NCBI GenBank assembly: GCA_035559815.1
Contig: DATMAT010000012.1
Span: 1 to 64,000, forward strand
Direction of reading: 5' to 3'
Source: Thermodesulfobacteriota bacterium
Lineage (GTDB): Bacteria; Desulfobacterota_D; UBA1144; Nemesobacterales; CSP1-2
DNA length: 64,000 nucleotides
Shown here: one piece after another, positions 1-8,950 of the stretch
Layout of the letters: every line of letters begins with the position of its first letter
Position numbering within the stretch: the stretch's first letter is position 1
Made by a program: the position numbers and the translations under genes
Notes under the pieces: model-generated
What the model saw: only the letters and a program-made list of their open reading frames with translations
What the model was told of the DNA's origin: nothing
Databases searched by the model: none

Positions 1-255
1 CCATGTAGCCTTTTTAGTACCGGTTCCGGCACCTGTCACCAAGTAGTTAGAGCCATAACAGACGCCGGAAACACATGAATAGGTAGTCCAGGTGCCTACC
101 CTAGAAAAACCAGAGTCGGTATTGTCGATTATTATCGGGGCGCGATTCGCATCTGGAACTGCAGAATGATACGGATATAAGAAGACACAGATTAGACATA
201 AGATCCATATTATGCGCTTTGCACACCCGATTATTATTTCTTTTTCTCGATACAT
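1..255 (-). CDS. Exported protein with golvesin-type domain (3' end beyond window)
   Basis: Reading leftward from ATG at 255 gives 85 codons with no stop before the window edge, so the gene is partial and its C-terminal part is missing. Residues about 10-30 form a basic-then-hydrophobic signal segment (KRIIWILCLICVFLYPY). The following stretch has IIIDNTDSGFSRVGTW and, further on, YGSNYLVTGAGTG then ATW. That is the pattern of the golvesin/Xly carbohydrate-binding-like beta domain found in secreted proteins. Its role is probably extracellular carbohydrate contact, but what lies further downstream is unknown. It has its own candidate promoter at 280-307. The domain assignment is by recalled pattern only; the signal peptide and open frame are seen directly. 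Confidence 0.6.
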   Translation of the reverse strand, partial: MYREKEIIIGCAKRIIWILCLICVFLYPYHSAVPDANRAPIIIDNTDSGFSRVGTWTTYSCVSGVCYGSNYLVTGAGTGTKKATW

Positions 256-279
256 GGGACCCCATCCTCATGTACGGAA

Positions 280-307
280 GTTATAGAGAAAGACTTTAGT
301 CATTCAA
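280..307 (-). promoter_or_regulatory. Candidate promoter of the golvesin gene with ACTAAAGTC in the spacer
   Basis: On the minus strand TTGAAT (307-302), 16 bases, then TATAAC (285-280) precede the ATG at 255. The spacer contains ACTAAAGTC (300-292), the same nine bases found next to the -35 boxes of the upxY, receiver and ugd units. Here the element lies between the boxes rather than upstream of them, so membership of the same family is weaker. Confidence 0.4.
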
Positions 308-387
308 ATGATAAGGTGTTTCGTCGCCCCTGGTCAACCTGGACTTTGGTATTATTAAGAGGAGAAAAAAGGTCTAATTGTAGAAAT

Positions 388-421
388 AGATTAAACCTCA
401 AGGCTTAATCTATACTTGAGG
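388..421. other. Two overlapping inverted repeats (alternative hairpins)
   Basis: AGATTAA (388-394) pairs with TTAATCT (405-411), while CCTCAAG (396-402) pairs with CTTGAGG (415-421). The arms interleave, so only one hairpin can form at a time. It lies in the 275-base gap after the DUF4185-like gene and before the golvesin promoter. No tight T-run follows on either strand, so it is not a textbook terminator. Nothing else was seen in 308-530. Confidence 0.35.
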
Positions 422-530
422 AGTAGCTTCAAAGATCACACTCTCAGAAGAAGGCTAGTCCTATAGTGTCGTAAAAACACATGGTTGGATGACTTTCTAA
501 GAGAATGGATGGACTAAGCGAACTAGCTAA

Positions 531-1622
531 CTACTTCGATAACAAGAATGTGCCTTCTAGGGTATTCCAAGAGTCGTTGAATTCTTTTCCGGTAAAGACA
601 AGCACGAAGTTCCTTCCATCTGCGCTCAGCCACTTGTTCGAGAAGTTCCAATAGAATGTGTTCGGTTCTATATTCGGGGCTCCAAATGCCATTTCATAAA
701 GCACTGTTCTCCAAGGACCCCAGGGCTCGTCGGCTTCGAATATACCTATATTTCCTTTAGCTCTACTAACATGCTCGGTGACGAGAAAATACTTATCCAG
801 GGGTTGATTATAGCTTACACTGGTCCTCATCACACCGTTGGGGTCCTGAAACACCGGCTTGCGGTTGTTAATATTAGACGTCCAGGTTGGATTTCCATTG
901 TCATCCAAGCCAGAAAAAAACTCATACTCACCCTGATTTTCAATGGCGGCTATCGGTACCCTCATCAGAGTTATCTCGCCGGGGAACTGAACGTCCCATT
1001 GAAGTTGTTTAATATTGGGAGCGTAGATATAAACGAAATTGTCCCTAGCACCCTTATAATCCTGCCCAAACTGCAAAAAACAAGGAGCGAAGAAACCCAG
1101 ATCAGCCTGTGTTCCTTGGTTAAACTCCACCCCGGTATACGTCCAGGTTGCACCACGATTGGTCGATTTATAAAGCCTGGAGAATTTAAAGGCGTCGCTG
1201 CCTGACCCATCGCCATTCCGCCACATGTATAGCGAGCCCCCGATTGAAATGATCCCTTCGCTTTTGCCCTCAAACTGAGCTGGGTTTTCTGCATTCTTCC
1301 CACCCCAGACATTAAACCCCTTGTAGTCGTTCTTAGACCCCTCTATTCGGGCAACACCTAGAGATACACGTCCGTCTTTATTGGTACCCCCAAAACCGCC
1401 GCCATCGCCCCAGACTGTATATTGATGACCATCATCTGCCCAGGTAATTGCCCAATTATCACTGCCTGGAGCCAGCCTTTTATGGGTTGACCAATCAAAG
1501 GAGATACCGGTAATTAGCAAACTCCGAGGATGAGGAGAACTAAACGATTCTGCTCCATCCCTGCCATCTCCACCGCAACCAATTATTACAAATAGAATGA
1601 TACATAAACAAATATTCCTCAT
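531..1622 (-). CDS. DUF4185-like secreted lipoprotein
   Basis: 363 residues. The N-terminus is a lipoprotein signal: MRN, a hydrophobic run, then VIIGCGG, with Cys16 as the likely lipidated residue. The mature part has repeated aromatic/Gly motifs such as YTVWGDGGGFGG, GVARIEG, RLYKSTNRGATWTYTG and EADEPWGPW. This is the style of DUF4185 and of five-bladed propeller glycan-active proteins, where each blade reports a bound sugar or substrate. A cell-surface carbohydrate-binding or hydrolytic role is inferred from the fold style and from its position beside polysaccharide genes. No catalytic residues can be named. It sits 58 bases after the serine hydrolase gene and may be transcribed with it. 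The lipobox is clear; the family name is moderately sure. Confidence 0.6.
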   Translation of the reverse strand: MRNICLCIILFVIIGCGGDGRDGAESFSSPHPRSLLITGISFDWSTHKRLAPGSDNWAITWADDGHQYTVWGDGGGFGGTNKDGRVSLGVARIEGSKNDYKGFNVWGGKNAENPAQFEGKSEGIISIGGSLYMWRNGDGSGSDAFKFSRLYKSTNRGATWTYTGVEFNQGTQADLGFFAPCFLQFGQDYKGARDNFVYIYAPNIKQLQWDVQFPGEITLMRVPIAAIENQGEYEFFSGLDDNGNPTWTSNINNRKPVFQDPNGVMRTSVSYNQPLDKYFLVTEHVSRAKGNIGIFEADEPWGPWRTVLYEMAFGAPNIEPNTFYWNFSNKWLSADGRNFVLVFTGKEFNDSWNTLEGTFLLSK

Positions 1623-1680
1623 AATTCCCCCCTTAAAGATAACTATTAAATTTAATTATAACAGTGCATGTTCTTGTTTT

Positions 1681-2829
1681 CTAAATATTAAAGTACCTAA
1701 TCGAACATTTCATTTGCTTTTCTGAGATAATAAGCTGAATCATCTCTTTCTGAGCATCAAAGACCTTACTCATCCCTACTCTGGAAGATCGATTACCCAA
1801 TATATCCATTAGAGGCCTGAATAAGTAATTCTCCAAATTTCTCCAGAACGCACCACCAAGTCCAGGTAACTGACCGCTGCCGAGCGATCCTCCAAACCGT
1901 ACTAGCACTAGCTCGAGGCTAGGAACCACCAGCAAAATCTGGTGTCCTCCACCAGCAGCGATAAAGGCATCATGGGGGAGAGAAGTTAGAGCACCATTTG
2001 AGTTCACCCACCAATAGAAACCGGGTTCGGGATGGCCTAATGGTATCTCAACCTCCGGTCCGCCGCCAAATGATGACAACGCTCTGTCGACCAATACCGG
2101 GTCTAAGAGTTGTTTTCCTTTCCATTCACCTCTATTCAGCATTAGCTGCCCTACTTTTGCTCCGGGATTGCTATAAGCATACCTAGAACCGGGAGGGAAA
2201 ATTACGGGCGCTTTAGTAATGGCGATCGGAAATCGCTCAGACAGATTTCGCCAGTAGGTTCCTTTCCATTCCGTTAGTTCTTCTTTAGGTTTTCCTGGTT
2301 CATTCGCATCCTCGATTCCCGAAGTATGTGTGATCAGATGACGGATTGTTATATTAGATTTAAACGGGTGGTCCTTCCATGCAGGTATATAATTCCAAGC
2401 AGGATCATCTATAACGATTCGTCCATCTCCTAACACAAGGAGCAATAACATACTACCGGCAAGAACCTTTGCTAACGAAGCGGTCCCATGCAAAGTGTTC
2501 GGTCCGTAACCTGGCGCATACCACTCTAAAATGATCTTATCTTTCCTCACCAGCAATAAGGCTCTTGTTTTTCTGGCAATTAAATCGTCTTTGAATAGGT
2601 TAAGCCTTCGACCGTCAACCCCCATGCTTTCCGGCGTAGCCATCTCCCACTTCGTATTGGGACTGGTCCAAGGAAATGTTAGGTTGTACTTACTGAGGAA
2701 TTTAGAAAATTTTTGGTATGTAGGAAAAAGATTAAAACCTATTATAAGAGCTATCACAAAGGCTAAAAAAGCTAGTATTGCCAGCGCAGTTGACATATTT
2801 ACCCTCGATAAAAGGAAAAGACGCTTCAT
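1681..2829 (-). CDS. Beta-lactamase-family serine hydrolase, apparently internally shortened
   Basis: 382 residues with one N-terminal membrane segment at about 12-33 and the rest likely periplasmic. The class C beta-lactamase/PBP-like active-site motifs are visible: S118-L-A-K121 (SxxK), HTSG at 168-171 and Y219-S-N221 (YxN), with GGGH near 293 replacing the third KTG-like box. These enzymes act as acyl-serine esterases, peptidases or transacylases. After YSNPG (219-223) the sequence passes straight to AKVGQLMLNRGEWKGKQLL. Relatives normally have a helical subdomain of some tens of residues between these two blocks, so an in-frame deletion is likely. The gene is 26 bases downstream of the GMC oxidoreductase and probably co-transcribed. 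Family is certain; activity after the deletion is doubtful. Confidence 0.8.
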   Translation of the reverse strand: MKRLFLLSRVNMSTALAILAFLAFVIALIIGFNLFPTYQKFSKFLSKYNLTFPWTSPNTKWEMATPESMGVDGRRLNLFKDDLIARKTRALLLVRKDKIILEWYAPGYGPNTLHGTASLAKVLAGSMLLLLVLGDGRIVIDDPAWNYIPAWKDHPFKSNITIRHLITHTSGIEDANEPGKPKEELTEWKGTYWRNLSERFPIAITKAPVIFPPGSRYAYSNPGAKVGQLMLNRGEWKGKQLLDPVLVDRALSSFGGGPEVEIPLGHPEPGFYWWVNSNGALTSLPHDAFIAAGGGHQILLVVPSLELVLVRFGGSLGSGQLPGLGGAFWRNLENYLFRPLMDILGNRSSRVGMSKVFDAQKEMIQLIISEKQMKCSIRYFNI

Positions 2830-2855
2830 AGCAAGAAACTCCCATCCCGGGTATA

Positions 2856-4427
2856 TTATATATTTTCATCCCTCAATCTTGCAATGAGATGATCCGCTAA
2901 CCTGTGGGATAATGCGGTTATAGACAATGTAGGATGGGCTGCACCGCCTGTCACAAAAACCGCACTGCTTGCAACATAAAGATTTGGTGAATCATGAACA
3001 CGGAGGTTCCGGTCCACGACGCTTCTTTTGGGATCATCACCCATACGACAGGTGCCAATGTGGTGATGCGACCAGGACATTGGCTCCTCCTGGACATCCC
3101 CGCCTCCAAGCTCAGAATAGATGCTCTTAACTAACGACCGGGCATGATCCATAGTCCTGATGTCATCATCCGAGAAACTGAGAGAAACGTCCAGCCCAGG
3201 GCTACCAAAATAATCTTTCAAATCCGAGGCGAGAGACACTAGGTTTTTGTCCATGGGGCGCATCTCCAATGTGGCCGCAATTTTCAGAATCCCTGGTGTC
3301 TTTGGCTCCCAGTAGAAAGCCAAAATCACACTTCCCATACCCTGCTTCTTAAACTGCTCGTAGAACTGATGGCTACGGCCCAACTGGAAGTGAGGGGGAG
3401 GTTTATCGTAGGTAATCTTTCCGCTAAAAATCAGATTCGGGTGCTCGGTAAAACAGCTCCCGACCAGATTATATCTATTACCTATACCCTCAGGAAATGT
3501 TTGCGAACGAGAAAGGAGAAGGAGACGGGTGCTTTCCAGGGCTCCGCAAGCGATTACATAAACACGCGCTCTTATCTGTCTGCTCTCCCCGTCCAGAGTT
3601 TTAACCACCACATTCACAATTCGACCGTCTGGATCAGGAACCAGTTCGGTAACCGTAACTCCGGATATTATTCTGGCGTTGGGAGATATGGATATATCCG
3701 GGAGTAAATCCCTAGCTGTCTTGACCGGTCCTTTCCCAAACCTTCCGGTAGATGTTGACGAGTAGTCAACCGTGATGCCCGCTTTTCTCATCAACGACTT
3801 CAGCGCAGCGATGTCTGTATCAGGGGGTAAAGGAAGGGCATTTTTCCTAGGGGGATGATAATTTGATAAATGTCCTCCCCGTACACGCAACGTCTTTTCT
3901 GCCCTCTCGTAATAAGGCTCGAGTTGGTCGTAGGTGATTGGCCAATGGGCGTCGTCAGGTGTATAAGCATTCTTCTCGAAATCTAAGGGGTGAAGCCGGG
4001 AGCACCTTCCGGTCCAGAGGTTCGATGCACCGCCCAAGGCACGTAACCGGGTCGCTACCACCGGGTACGTGACAGGACCTGAACTGCGGTAAACATCGAG
4101 CTTTTGGACCCGTGGATCAGAATGACTCAAATCCAGCCCCGACTCCAGAATTAGTATCTTAGAACCATTATGGGCTAAGCTCATAGCCAGCACCGACCCG
4201 GCTGGTCCAGAACCGATGATGCAAACGTCAAACTGACCGGATTGATTTAGGTCTTTTGGCGAATATAGGCGCAGGCTGGGACTGGGTAGATTGCCCGGTT
4301 TTTGTAATAACCTATTGTATAAGCCTGGGAATAATTCCCTTAACCGAGGGAACGAAAGCCAACTGGCAACTGCGGAGGCAGCACCAGCCAGGCCGATCAG
4401 AAAAGACCTGCGGCTAAGTTTACGCAT
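2856..4427 (-). CDS. Tat-exported GMC-family FAD oxidoreductase
   Basis: 523 residues. The N-terminus has a twin-arginine signal (LSRRSFLIGLAGAASAVA), implying export of a folded FAD enzyme. The Rossmann FAD motif GSGPAG lies at 72-77, followed by the acidic turn LILESG. The C-terminal GMC block has H454-H-H-I-G-T-C-R-M-G and, near 498, AHPT; these supply the paired His/Asn-type catalytic residues of the glucose-methanol-choline family. Its substrate is probably a sugar or polyol alcohol, which fits the polysaccharide neighbourhood, but specificity cannot be read from sequence. Length is normal for the family. It starts 122 bases after the flippase-like gene and leads the serine hydrolase gene. 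Confidence 0.85.
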   Translation of the reverse strand: MRKLSRRSFLIGLAGAASAVASWLSFPRLRELFPGLYNRLLQKPGNLPSPSLRLYSPKDLNQSGQFDVCIIGSGPAGSVLAMSLAHNGSKILILESGLDLSHSDPRVQKLDVYRSSGPVTYPVVATRLRALGGASNLWTGRCSRLHPLDFEKNAYTPDDAHWPITYDQLEPYYERAEKTLRVRGGHLSNYHPPRKNALPLPPDTDIAALKSLMRKAGITVDYSSTSTGRFGKGPVKTARDLLPDISISPNARIISGVTVTELVPDPDGRIVNVVVKTLDGESRQIRARVYVIACGALESTRLLLLSRSQTFPEGIGNRYNLVGSCFTEHPNLIFSGKITYDKPPPHFQLGRSHQFYEQFKKQGMGSVILAFYWEPKTPGILKIAATLEMRPMDKNLVSLASDLKDYFGSPGLDVSLSFSDDDIRTMDHARSLVKSIYSELGGGDVQEEPMSWSHHHIGTCRMGDDPKRSVVDRNLRVHDSPNLYVASSAVFVTGGAAHPTLSITALSHRLADHLIARLRDENI

Positions 4428-4549
4428 TTCCGAGTTACGTCCTTTTTATTCTGAGAATAATACCGATGAAAAGGCTAAATAACTGAATATTGGAGGCCGA
4501 TCCAAATAAACTTCTCGTGGACTTCAAGCCTGAATAAACCACTATTACC

Positions 4550-5632
4550 TTATTTCTCGCTTAAAACATCTTTTTTCAAGTCTGCAGATATCTGGGATAA
4601 TTCTCCTTCTCCCTCATATCGTGGTATACGAAAATTAACCCCACTTACACAATACAATACAGCTCCGGGCAAAACAGACATAACCGCTATAATATGGCTT
4701 GAAATACCCAAAAGGAGCCCCTCAGACTTTGCTACGCCGATAAGCGCTAGAAAATATACGAAGGCACCCTCCTGAATTCCGATGCCATCGAAAGAAATAG
4801 GTAGACGCACTAGCACTAGCACTATAGGGATCAAGATGAAAAAGTATAAAAGTGGGACTTCAATGTTAAAGGCCAACGACAGCGAATAGGTCCACAAAAG
4901 CGGAAACAGGTTTTCTACCAAAGAAAGAAGCAGAAAAATACTCAAAGTAGTCCTATCGTCCTGAAAGCTTCTATACGATATGTAAACCTCTTTTAGCTTT
5001 TGAACTATTCTATATTTATGAATTCTTTCAAACCAGCGAAACAAAAAACCTAAACGGTTCAAAGCAGATTCGCTAAAAGAAAAATAAATTAAGAAAATAG
5101 ATAAGACCAAAAGCACTAAAAACAACCAAAACAACTTCCATATACCTTCGAAAAAGTTTTGTCCGAATACAAAAATGCTCAGCACAATACTTATCAGGAC
5201 AAAGATGAAAAGGGCTATAAAACCCAACGCTCTTTCTATAATGATTGAAGAAATAACGTTAGTTGCGCTATGTCCCTCTTTCGATACAGCATAAGCCCTG
5301 AGTGCATCTCCGCCAATCGTAGCGGGCAGAAATAATCCCAGGAAGGTAGAAATTAGATAGGTACCGGTGATATTTATTAGAGGAATCCTTATACCTTTTG
5401 CTTTCAGCAGAATGTTCCACTTGTAAGCCATAAGGACGCGGTCGCATAGGGCAATAAAATAAGCTAGTAGCACGTAAGTGAAATTACATCGCGAGACGAT
5501 ATCAGCGATTTCCCCGAGGTCGATTGTGTAAAGAAGAAAAAGGATCAAAACCACACTCAGAAATATTCTCAACCATAGAAATTTTCTACCGCCTTTTTTC
5601 GTCACCGCATGAGTATGACCATACTGACTCAT
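4550..5632 (-). CDS. Flippase-like integral membrane protein (LPG synthase TM region / UPF0104)
   Basis: 360 residues with roughly eight hydrophobic segments, starting at about 20-40 and repeated to about 335. The family marks are YFIALCDRVLMAYKW near 60, LGLFLPATIGGDALRAYAVSK near 95-115 and LPISFDGIGIQEGAFVYFLALIG near 275-300. These belong to the lysylphosphatidylglycerol-synthase membrane-region family (YbhN/AglD-like), whose members move or modify lipid-linked substrates in the inner membrane. There is no C-terminal transferase domain. In polysaccharide loci such proteins often accompany glycosyltransferases. The exact lipid or sugar substrate is unknown. Confidence 0.8.
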   Translation of the reverse strand: MSQYGHTHAVTKKGGRKFLWLRIFLSVVLILFLLYTIDLGEIADIVSRCNFTYVLLAYFIALCDRVLMAYKWNILLKAKGIRIPLINITGTYLISTFLGLFLPATIGGDALRAYAVSKEGHSATNVISSIIIERALGFIALFIFVLISIVLSIFVFGQNFFEGIWKLFWLFLVLLVLSIFLIYFSFSESALNRLGFLFRWFERIHKYRIVQKLKEVYISYRSFQDDRTTLSIFLLLSLVENLFPLLWTYSLSLAFNIEVPLLYFFILIPIVLVLVRLPISFDGIGIQEGAFVYFLALIGVAKSEGLLLGISSHIIAVMSVLPGAVLYCVSGVNFRIPRYEGEGELSQISADLKKDVLSEK

Positions 5633-5715
5633 ATATCTTTTATCCTATTTTCTCTTCTTTGTATAAGCTATCTTGTACTCATCCATTCCCGAATCTGTAA
5701 ATGTTGGTAGAAGGG

Positions 5716-6279
5716 CTAATCGATCGTTTTAACCACCTTGGCGGGTACTCCTACAGCTATTGATCGAGGGGGTATGCTCTTCGTAACAACCGCCCCAGCG
5801 CCGATAACCGCATAGTCTCCAATTTCTACCCCAGGCAATATTGTAACATTTGCCCCAACCCATACACCTTTCCCAATTACCACGGGTTTAAAGCTCGTTT
5901 CCAAATGTCCTCGGTAATCATGGTCCGTGGTAGTAATAAGACAGCAGGGACCGATTTGCGTATCTTCGCCGATCTCGATAGACCCATGGCCAAACAGCCG
6001 GCAGAAGCCGTTTATGGCAGCGCGGTCTCCGATTATTACCTTTCCTTCAGTACCAGCTCTAATATAAATGGCCTCCTTCAACAGACAGTCGTTACCGATG
6101 CGCACATTTGCGGAATTTATAATCTCGGTTTTTGGCTCGACTATCGTTCCTTTGCCTACGCAACGCTTCAGATAGCGATATTTAGCAGTTGTTAGGCCGA
6201 TGCTCACCAGTCGAAGCAGTTCAGAAGGATTGCTCTTAACCACCTGAACAAAATATTTATATTTATCGAGCTTGTACAT
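5716..6279 (-). CDS. Left-handed beta-helix (hexapeptide) O-acyltransferase
   Basis: 187 residues made largely of hexapeptide repeats ([IV]G-x4), e.g. [76 protein letters not shown]-bearing [10 protein letters not shown] near 118-127 is the usual catalytic loop of sugar O-acetyltransferases (WbbJ/NodL group). It probably acetylates a sugar nucleotide or glycan in the cytoplasm. Its first 17 bases overlap the end of the asnB-like gene, so the pair is translationally linked. Substrate not determinable. Confidence 0.85.
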   Translation of the reverse strand: MYKLDKYKYFVQVVKSNPSELLRLVSIGLTTAKYRYLKRCVGKGTIVEPKTEIINSANVRIGNDCLLKEAIYIRAGTEGKVIIGDRAAINGFCRLFGHGSIEIGEDTQIGPCCLITTTDHDYRGHLETSFKPVVIGKGVWVGANVTILPGVEIGDYAVIGAGAVVTKSIPPRSIAVGVPAKVVKTID

Positions 6280-8221
6280 GATTTTGTTCTGACGGTAAGC
6301 CGGTAGGGTTAACCAGCTGCTCTTTCAGTCGCTCTCTAGTCCAACCTTCGATACCCATTCGATACCAAATCTCCGCATTGCATAATAGCCAGAGTCGATT
6401 GCCATGATCCACTTTTCTCTGTAGATGTTCTGCAAGCAGATGTCTTATTGGTTCTTCTCTTAAGTAGCCGTCATGAACTAGGTGAGAATCAGAGAGAAAA
6501 GTCTCAAAAAGTTTCTGAAATTCGTTTGCGAGCAAGTAAGGAAGAGCCGATGAAAACCCTTGTTTCTTCCTTTGCAACAACTCAATTGGCAAATATCTCC
6601 CCGCTAACCTTGTCTGGATATAGCGTAGCGTGTGGCCTCGCACTTTCAACGACGCCGGGATACGCGCAACAAATTCCGCCAGTTTATGATCCATGAAGGG
6701 GGAGCGAGCCTCAAGACCGTGGGCCATGGTGGTACGATCAAGTATCATCACAGAATGGTCGGGCAGGCGAACCATGCTATCAGCAAACAACATTTTATCC
6801 AAAGGCTCTGATGCATTGTCACAATCGAAGTAAGAACGAATGATTTCGAGCGGGTCAAATCCATCTAATCCATGGTGTAGCCGGTCGCCGTAGAGAATCT
6901 GACGGTATTCCTCCGTGAAGTAGAAATAACTCAAACTTTGGGCGTAGCGCAGTCCTCCTCGCAAGAAAGATAACTGATTTAACCACTTCAGCTTGTGACT
7001 CAAGCTCTTGTACCAAAAGCCATCGGGCATAAGACGTAGGACTCGGCTCATAACATGTCTACGAAGGGTTTCAGGTAATATTGCATAATACTCCACGTAC
7101 CTGTTTCCGTAGTATCGATCATACCCTCCGAAAAGCTCATCGCCGCCGTCACCACCCAATACTACCTTCACTTCTCTGTGTGCCATCTCCGAGATGTAAT
7201 ACATACAAGCGGAGAGAGGATCAGAGGGTTCGTCCAAGTGCCAAATCAATTCCGGCAACACCTTGATCAACGAAGGGTAAATAGTCTCTTCAAAATGATC
7301 CGTATGATACTTCTTCGCGACCATTTGGGCAAAGGGCAGCTCGCTGTAATTCTCATAGGGAACACCCACAGAAAAGGTTTTTATAGGTTGCTTGGTCATT
7401 CTACTCATCATGGCTACAACCAGGCTTGAGTCCATCCCCCCGCTGAGAAACGCCCCTACTGGTACGTCGCTGATCATGTGGAGACGAATCGTCTCCAGCA
7501 TTTTCTGCTCGAGCTCATCTAGCAGGTCATTTTCATTCTTGAAACGAAACTTGGGCTCATAACGCAAATCCCAGTAGCGTTTGATTATAATTTGTCCATC
7601 CTTAAATTTAAGCGTATGCGCAGGAGGCAGTTTATAGATAGAAGAGAACATGGTTCGCGGTGGAGCTATAATCCGCAGGGTCAAGTACTGATGGAGCGCT
7701 TCACAATTCATTTCCCTTAGCGACGGCTCAGCCACGAGAAGCGCTTTGATTTCCGATGCAAAGGCAAATCGGCCTCCCTGATGAGCATAGAAAAGCGGCT
7801 TCTGTCCAAGATGATCCCTAGCTAGAAAAAGCGAACGTTCCTTAGCATCCCAGATCGCAAACGCGAACATGCCGCGCAGTTCTTCTACGCAGCTTTCTCC
7901 CTTTTCTTCGTAAAGATGCAGTATAACTTCGGTATCGCTGTTAGTAGAAAAACGATGAGAATCTTTGAGACCTACACGAATTTCTTCATAGTTATAGATC
8001 TCGCCATTAAAAACAATCCAAAGGGAACCATCTTCATTAGTCATAGGCTGGTGCCCTCTACCGAGGTCGATAATAGAGAGTCTACGATGCCCCAAGCCGG
8101 TCATGGTATCGATATAGATGCCCTCATCGTCAGGACCTCGGTGACCAAGGATATCGGACATGGCCTTTATTTCCTCTCTGGTCACCCCTTGTGGATTTAT
8201 CTTTCCACATATTCCACACAT
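6263..8221 (-). CDS. asnB: Glutamine-hydrolysing asparagine synthetase-type amidotransferase
   Basis: 652 residues. The N-terminal Ntn glutaminase starts with the nucleophile Cys2 ([10 protein letters not shown]) and has HRGPDDEG (27-34) and FNGEIYNY (71-78). The synthetase domain has the PPi loop SGGMDS at 260-265 and [15 protein letters not shown] near 356-370. Known members make asparagine; homologues inside O-antigen loci amidate uronic acids. Here it overlaps an acetyltransferase gene and lies in a locus that also encodes Ugd, so uronic-acid amidation is a plausible alternative to amino-acid synthesis. All key residues seen are intact. Confidence 0.9.
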   Translation of the reverse strand: MCGICGKINPQGVTREEIKAMSDILGHRGPDDEGIYIDTMTGLGHRRLSIIDLGRGHQPMTNEDGSLWIVFNGEIYNYEEIRVGLKDSHRFSTNSDTEVILHLYEEKGESCVEELRGMFAFAIWDAKERSLFLARDHLGQKPLFYAHQGGRFAFASEIKALLVAEPSLREMNCEALHQYLTLRIIAPPRTMFSSIYKLPPAHTLKFKDGQIIIKRYWDLRYEPKFRFKNENDLLDELEQKMLETIRLHMISDVPVGAFLSGGMDSSLVVAMMSRMTKQPIKTFSVGVPYENYSELPFAQMVAKKYHTDHFEETIYPSLIKVLPELIWHLDEPSDPLSACMYYISEMAHREVKVVLGGDGGDELFGGYDRYYGNRYVEYYAILPETLRRHVMSRVLRLMPDGFWYKSLSHKLKWLNQLSFLRGGLRYAQSLSYFYFTEEYRQILYGDRLHHGLDGFDPLEIIRSYFDCDNASEPLDKMLFADSMVRLPDHSVMILDRTTMAHGLEARSPFMDHKLAEFVARIPASLKVRGHTLRYIQTRLAGRYLPIELLQRKKQGFSSALPYLLANEFQKLFETFLSDSHLVHDGYLREEPIRHLLAEHLQRKVDHGNRLWLLCNAEIWYRMGIEGWTRERLKEQLVNPTGLPSEQNHVQAR

Positions 8222-8239
8222 CTTATTATTTTTCTCCTA

Positions 8240-8818
8240 TTAGTTTGAACCGCTTGCAATAGTCCTTTTCCTATACAACCGCCCAAATAGAATAAGAGGT
8301 ATAATCAATATAACTTCAAGAGCTATGGCCACAAGATTGTGCGAGTCAACTATACCCCTAATCCATTCTACAGTAGATGCATGAGTGGCGCTGGCGTGGC
8401 GAACCCCCAAAAAAACGGATACAGGAGAGACAAAATAATCATCACTAAACGGCCAGAAAATGGGTATGCCAAAAGGCGGGCGCTCGGCATCCGGAGAGAA
8501 AAAATCTATGATCAGATGCGACAAATATGAGAAAAAACACAGGATAAACACTGAAGAGAATGACCACCGCTTGCTTATAGCTCTATATACGACGGTCGCG
8601 ACAAGGCTGACAGTTAGAGCAAACCCAATGCTGTGGGTAATTCCCTGGTGATATAAGGCCGGCTTACCCTTGAGAATACCGGGTAAGAAATCAAAATCCG
8701 GGATGTTCGCCATAAACACACACAGTAGGATCAAACTAAGTTGTATGCGACTATTCCTCGGTGAAAGAAGACCATAAACGGCCAGACCAGCCAAGGAGTG
8801 ACCTATCGGAGTGGCCAT
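8240..8818 (-). CDS. YdjM/DUF457-like membrane-bound metal-dependent hydrolase
   Basis: 192 residues from the ATG at 8818, chosen because GGGAGG lies 7 bases upstream; an in-frame ATG at 8845 lacks such a site. It starts MATPIGHSLAGLAVYG and has FMANIPDFDFLPG, YHQGITHSIG and FFSYLSHLIIDFFSPD. These His/Asp motifs in and between membrane segments define the DUF457 (YdjM) family. About five hydrophobic segments are visible. Its chemical role is not established, though family members are linked to envelope or DNA-damage responses. It sits 18 bases before the asnB-like gene and is likely in the same transcript. Confidence 0.8.
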   Translation of the reverse strand: MATPIGHSLAGLAVYGLLSPRNSRIQLSLILLCVFMANIPDFDFLPGILKGKPALYHQGITHSIGFALTVSLVATVVYRAISKRWSFSSVFILCFFSYLSHLIIDFFSPDAERPPFGIPIFWPFSDDYFVSPVSVFLGVRHASATHASTVEWIRGIVDSHNLVAIALEVILIIPLILFGRLYRKRTIASGSN

Positions 8819-8950
8819 AACTAGACCTCCCATAAAATTGACCATTCATTGATGGAAACACCAAAACCCTGAATAGCAATTAGAATAAAATAAATAAGCC
8901 AATTTGGAGCAATGACGGAAAGGAAGACGCTTTTACCAACCGGGTGTAGA

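Noticed and set aside
5586-5593. GGCGGTAG on the minus strand, resembling an ops element of RfaH-type factors
   Set aside because: It is inside the first codons of the flippase-like gene (Gly-Gly-Arg), lacks the rest of the element, and is not in a leader.
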